Below, one piece after another: positions 62,501 through 64,000 of a DNA stretch of 64,000 nucleotides; the first letter of the stretch is position 1; every line of letters begins with the position of its first letter. The translations under genes were made by a program, and so were the position numbers. The stretch comes from Massilioclostridium coli (lineage in GTDB: Bacteria > Bacillota > Clostridia > Oscillospirales > Ruminococcaceae): NCBI RefSeq assembly GCF_900095865.1, contig NZ_FMIZ01000006.1, forward strand, positions 434,001 to 498,000, given 5' to 3'. The notes beneath the pieces are model-generated. The model was given only the letters and a program-made list of their open reading frames with translations, had not been told where the DNA came from and searched no databases.

Positions 62501-64000
62501 ATGTATTTAATGAAGCAAATAAAGAAAAAGCGGCCGAAAACTATCTTAATACTGTTAAAAATCCGGACCAATCTTTTGTAGATGATAATGGAAATATCAA
62601 GCCTTATACAATTACCTCTGGATTCTCTGGTACTCCAAATTTAGTTCCAGCATTAACCCAAAATGGTTATATTGATGATGCTTATAAATTGTTTGAATCC
62701 ACCGATTATGCTTCCTGGTTGTATCCAGTAACCCAGGGCGCAACCTCTGTATGGGAACGCTGGAACTCCTATACCGTAGAAAACGGTTTTGGTGGAAACA
62801 ACTCAATGAACTCCTTTAACCATTTCTCCTTAGGCGCAATCTCCGAATGGATGATGGGTTACCAATTGGGGATTACAGGTGATGACGCAAATCCAGGTTA
62901 TCAGGAATTCATTTTACAACCAACAGTAGGTGGAAGCTTTACATATGCAAACGGTTCCTTTGAATCCAACTATGGTGAAATTTACAGTGGATGGACAGCG
63001 GATAATGGTACAATGACTTCTTATGAAGCAGTAGTACCAGCAAATACAACAGCAACCTTATATTTACCAGTAAGTGAAGAGGCGGTTGCAGAATTTGAAA
63101 ATATTGCAGGCGTTACCTATGAAGGTATGACAATTAACAACGAAACCACTGTAGCGAAATTTACAGTAGAAGCGGGCGGCTACAACTTTGCACTGCAAGA
63201 TGGTAAATTGGTAGCAAGCATTGCGGATGGCTATGTAGCAGATGAAACAGAAACAGCAGATAAAGGCATCTTAAATTCTGTTATCGAATACGCAGATGCA
63301 GCAAAAGCAAGTAGTGAATATGATAATGCCATCGAAAGTGTACAAAAATCCTTTGATGAAGCGTTGACAAATGCAAAAGCAGTAGCAGAAAATGATGCAG
63401 CAACCCAGGAAGAAGTGGATGCAGCATGGAAAACCTTGCTAAACGAAATCCATAAGTTGGGATTTGTAGCAGGCGATAAAAAAGAATTAGCAAGCTTAAT
63501 TGCAGCAGCAGAAGAAATCGACCTGAGCAAGTATGTAGAAGCAGGTCAAGCGGAATTTACCACAGCATTGGAAGCAGCTCAGAGCGTATACAAAGACGGA
63601 GACGCAATGCAGACGGAAATCAATGAAGTAGCAGATAAGCTGTTAAACGCAATGTTGAACCTGAGATACAAAGCAGATAAATCTATTCTGGAAGAAGTAG
63701 TAGCAAAAGCAAATCAGATAGATGCGAATGTATACACAGCAGAAAGCTACGCAGTACTGGAAGCGGCATTAAAAGATGCGAATGCAGTATTAGCAAATGA
63801 AAACGCAACTCAGGAAGAAGTAGACACAGCAGTAGAAAATGTACAGAGTGCAATGGACGGTTTAGTAGCAGCAGAAGGAACAGAAACTGAAACACCAACT
63901 ACCGACAACAATGCTACCCAAACTGGACAGGAAAGCACAACAACAAAAGCGAACGCAGCAAAAACAGGGGACATTGCCCCAATCGCAGGTATGGCAGTAT
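59539..64000 (+). CDS. Secreted alpha-L-rhamnosidase (GH78) with FIVAR repeats, 3' end beyond window
   Basis: At least 1487 residues, no stop before the window end. GGAGGG precedes the ATG. Signal peptide 1-~32 (FASA-AP). Order: fibronectin-like domain (~35-140), an inserted beta-sandwich (~165-380), rhamnosidase N-domain (MYVTAAGIYEMYINGERMGDDWFNPG, ~430-460), beta domain, then the (alpha/alpha)6 catalytic domain with DCPQRNERMGWTGDAQ: E766 and D773 match the conserved acids of GH78. FIVAR-type repeats start ~1242, then a Thr/Asn linker and K1475-T-G-D with the start of a hydrophobic anchor. Cleaves terminal L-rhamnose from plant or mucosal glycans at the cell surface. Divergent AraC gene upstream. 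Confidence 0.92.
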   Translation, partial: MKKTKMKIAAFVVAAAMATTMVPATLFASAAPDVSTTIVNMKTDGLVNPLGIDDTVPEFSWQMDSNVIGAKQESYHIVVKDKKGAVVWDSGIVKDSKSTFIKYAGDALDAKSTYTWTVTVTDENGKTYTSDPAIFETGLMSTSQDAWGGAEWIGADELTFDATSACYFDLGTTITIPEGNTKASLILGANDFRLNNEYFNIWRDGGENYFKYEIDITDPNAAKLNIYVVGMPAMLPVFDENGDPVMEDGWGGPTQKMEAQEVENDPSVPDITIDISKVINAENAHQPITISVDTASQESSKVTCTINGTVVDNGRQLNPLGAGGNYNSFPNVNSVGFAVPAGETATYSNFEIRNPGPYSTGMLFDATTGATYDIFKGLDGVTVNDDNTITVGKKDADVLAYADPSYGSAPMLRTEFNADKEIASAKMYVTAAGIYEMYINGERMGDDWFNPGNTEYREEMAYHTYDVTDMLKQGENAIGAKLGEGWWSGYMSFTASNYNYYGDKQALMAKLEVTYADGSTETIVTDDATWDYYGDGPVEYGSFFQGERYDATKEAAIEGWDEAGYDDSQWRDAEVIPFRAQFDDFDMVTRYDEPAGIVNEIPVQEALGESRPGSGSYIYDMGENVIGVPQITIPEGYVEEGQEVTIRYAEILYPDNLEEYTSADIDGLLMTENYRAAMSTDFYTAKAGENVIEPHFTFHGYRYLEITGLKKELPADCIKTLIISSVDTTATYDSSNALSNRLFKNVQNSQTSNFLSLPTDCPQRNERMGWTGDAQVFSRAASYNADVYNFYRQWLNSLRAEQGEAGDLPVYAPAFGSYDLEDTSSEVGTGNPGGFNGVSWDAALTLVPWQMYRQYGNPSIIEDNIDAIYKYLNYLDNNDMTYTNEDGEQVTEPSLTSKTGFLADWLSRVSTDAALINNGVYIYLMDVASQMAEVVGRTDMAVELRTRYDTAKEAWNRIYVDPETGKTKTPNGKIQDTEASYATALVYNVFNEANKEKAAENYLNTVKNPDQSFVDDNGNIKPYTITSGFSGTPNLVPALTQNGYIDDAYKLFESTDYASWLYPVTQGATSVWERWNSYTVENGFGGNNSMNSFNHFSLGAISEWMMGYQLGITGDDANPGYQEFILQPTVGGSFTYANGSFESNYGEIYSGWTADNGTMTSYEAVVPANTTATLYLPVSEEAVAEFENIAGVTYEGMTINNETTVAKFTVEAGGYNFALQDGKLVASIADGYVADETETADKGILNSVIEYADAAKASSEYDNAIESVQKSFDEALTNAKAVAENDAATQEEVDAAWKTLLNEIHKLGFVAGDKKELASLIAAAEEIDLSKYVEAGQAEFTTALEAAQSVYKDGDAMQTEINEVADKLLNAMLNLRYKADKSILEEVVAKANQIDANVYTAESYAVLEAALKDANAVLANENATQEEVDTAVENVQSAMDGLVAAEGTETETPTTDNNATQTGQESTTTKANAAKTGDIAPIAGMAV
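63262..64000 (+). repeat. FIVAR plus KTGD module shared with the gene at 33919
   Basis: The protein segment ILNSVIEYADAAK to KTGD corresponds residue by residue to 36775-37490 of the other surface protein (LLNEIHKLGFV, LSKYVEAGQAE, LLNAMLNLR-KADKSILE and QEEVD/QKQVD blocks). A transferable anchoring module used by two unrelated ectodomains. Confidence 0.85.

Noticed and set aside
1-64000. CRISPR arrays, prophage modules, rRNA operons, intact insertion sequences
   Set aside because: No regularly spaced direct repeats, phage structural or integrase genes, rRNA or transposase frames were seen on either strand.

Overview
The window looks like a chromosomal segment of a low-GC, anaerobic gut Firmicute, most likely a clostridial Oscillospiraceae/Ruminococcaceae-type bacterium. 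The reasons are the strong Shine-Dalgarno sites, the use of TTG and GTG starts, the T-box-controlled alaS, a second type IIA topoisomerase pair, the Pho/Pst operon arrangement, and several large secreted glycan-active or adhesin-like proteins carrying FIVAR-type repeats and a KTGD C-terminal anchor. The genus cannot be named from the sequence alone. No rRNA, CRISPR array, prophage or intact insertion sequence was seen.

Layout. 1-2.6 kb: two tandem paralogous lipoproteins, the first cut by the window edge. 2.7-5.2 kb: secG-rnr. 5.7-9.9 kb: a divergent parE-parC pair. 10.3-12.8 kb: a UvrD/PcrA-type helicase with an inserted DEDDh exonuclease. 13.4 kb: tRNA-Leu(UAA). 13.7-16.4 kb: an esterase, GT2 glycosyltransferase and membrane protein operon, preceded by a structured RNA candidate with its own terminator. 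17.2-20.3 kb: a small PH-domain protein and an EamA-MATE transporter pair. 20.7-24.0 kb: a Vat/CatB-like acetyltransferase, an unknown protein, a stand-alone SRA-like protein and guaA. 24.2-25.8 kb: a class B PBP with an unusual third motif. 26.3-28.8 kb: an AraC regulator divergent from a truncated GH106-like secreted protein. 28.8-31.8 kb: a RibD/DHFR-like reductase and a CoA-disulfide reductase with rhodanese. 32.3-37.6 kb: an XRE pseudogene, a second AraC and a large secreted repeat protein. 37.7-41.8 kb: T-box-alaS-HIT-phosphoribosyltransferase. 42-44.1 kb: XRE, YpsA/SLOG, a Myb-like HTH protein and a membrane protein. 44.1-44.8 kb: a tandemly duplicated small-RNA/small-ORF locus. 44.9-51.5 kb: pstSCAB-phoU-phoB-phoR. 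51.8-55.8 kb: corA-like gene, hemW and lepA. 56.2 kb: tRNA-Lys(UUU) with a structured leader and a 105-bp terminal-inverted-repeat element behind it. 56.6-64 kb: a DUF6056-like membrane protein, a third AraC and a divergent, window-truncated GH78 alpha-L-rhamnosidase.

How the genes work together. Three cupin-AraC regulators of one subfamily each sit next to one large secreted protein gene (27.7, 33.9 and 59.5 kb). Two of those proteins end in the same FIVAR plus KTGD module, which suggests a dispersed set of locally controlled surface glycan-utilisation units. The phosphate operon is self-contained: transporter, PhoU and its own two-component system, with 11-bp-phased TTTACA half-sites upstream of pstS. 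Much of the rest is housekeeping for translation, topology, purine metabolism and the cell wall.

The strongest candidates for something undescribed are the duplicated RNA/peptide locus at 44.1-44.7 kb, the structured RNA at 16.5-16.8 kb, the stand-alone SRA-like gene behind guaA, the exonuclease-in-helicase fusion, and the inverted-repeat element behind tRNA-Lys. All product calls are from reading the translated sequence; no database search was run.
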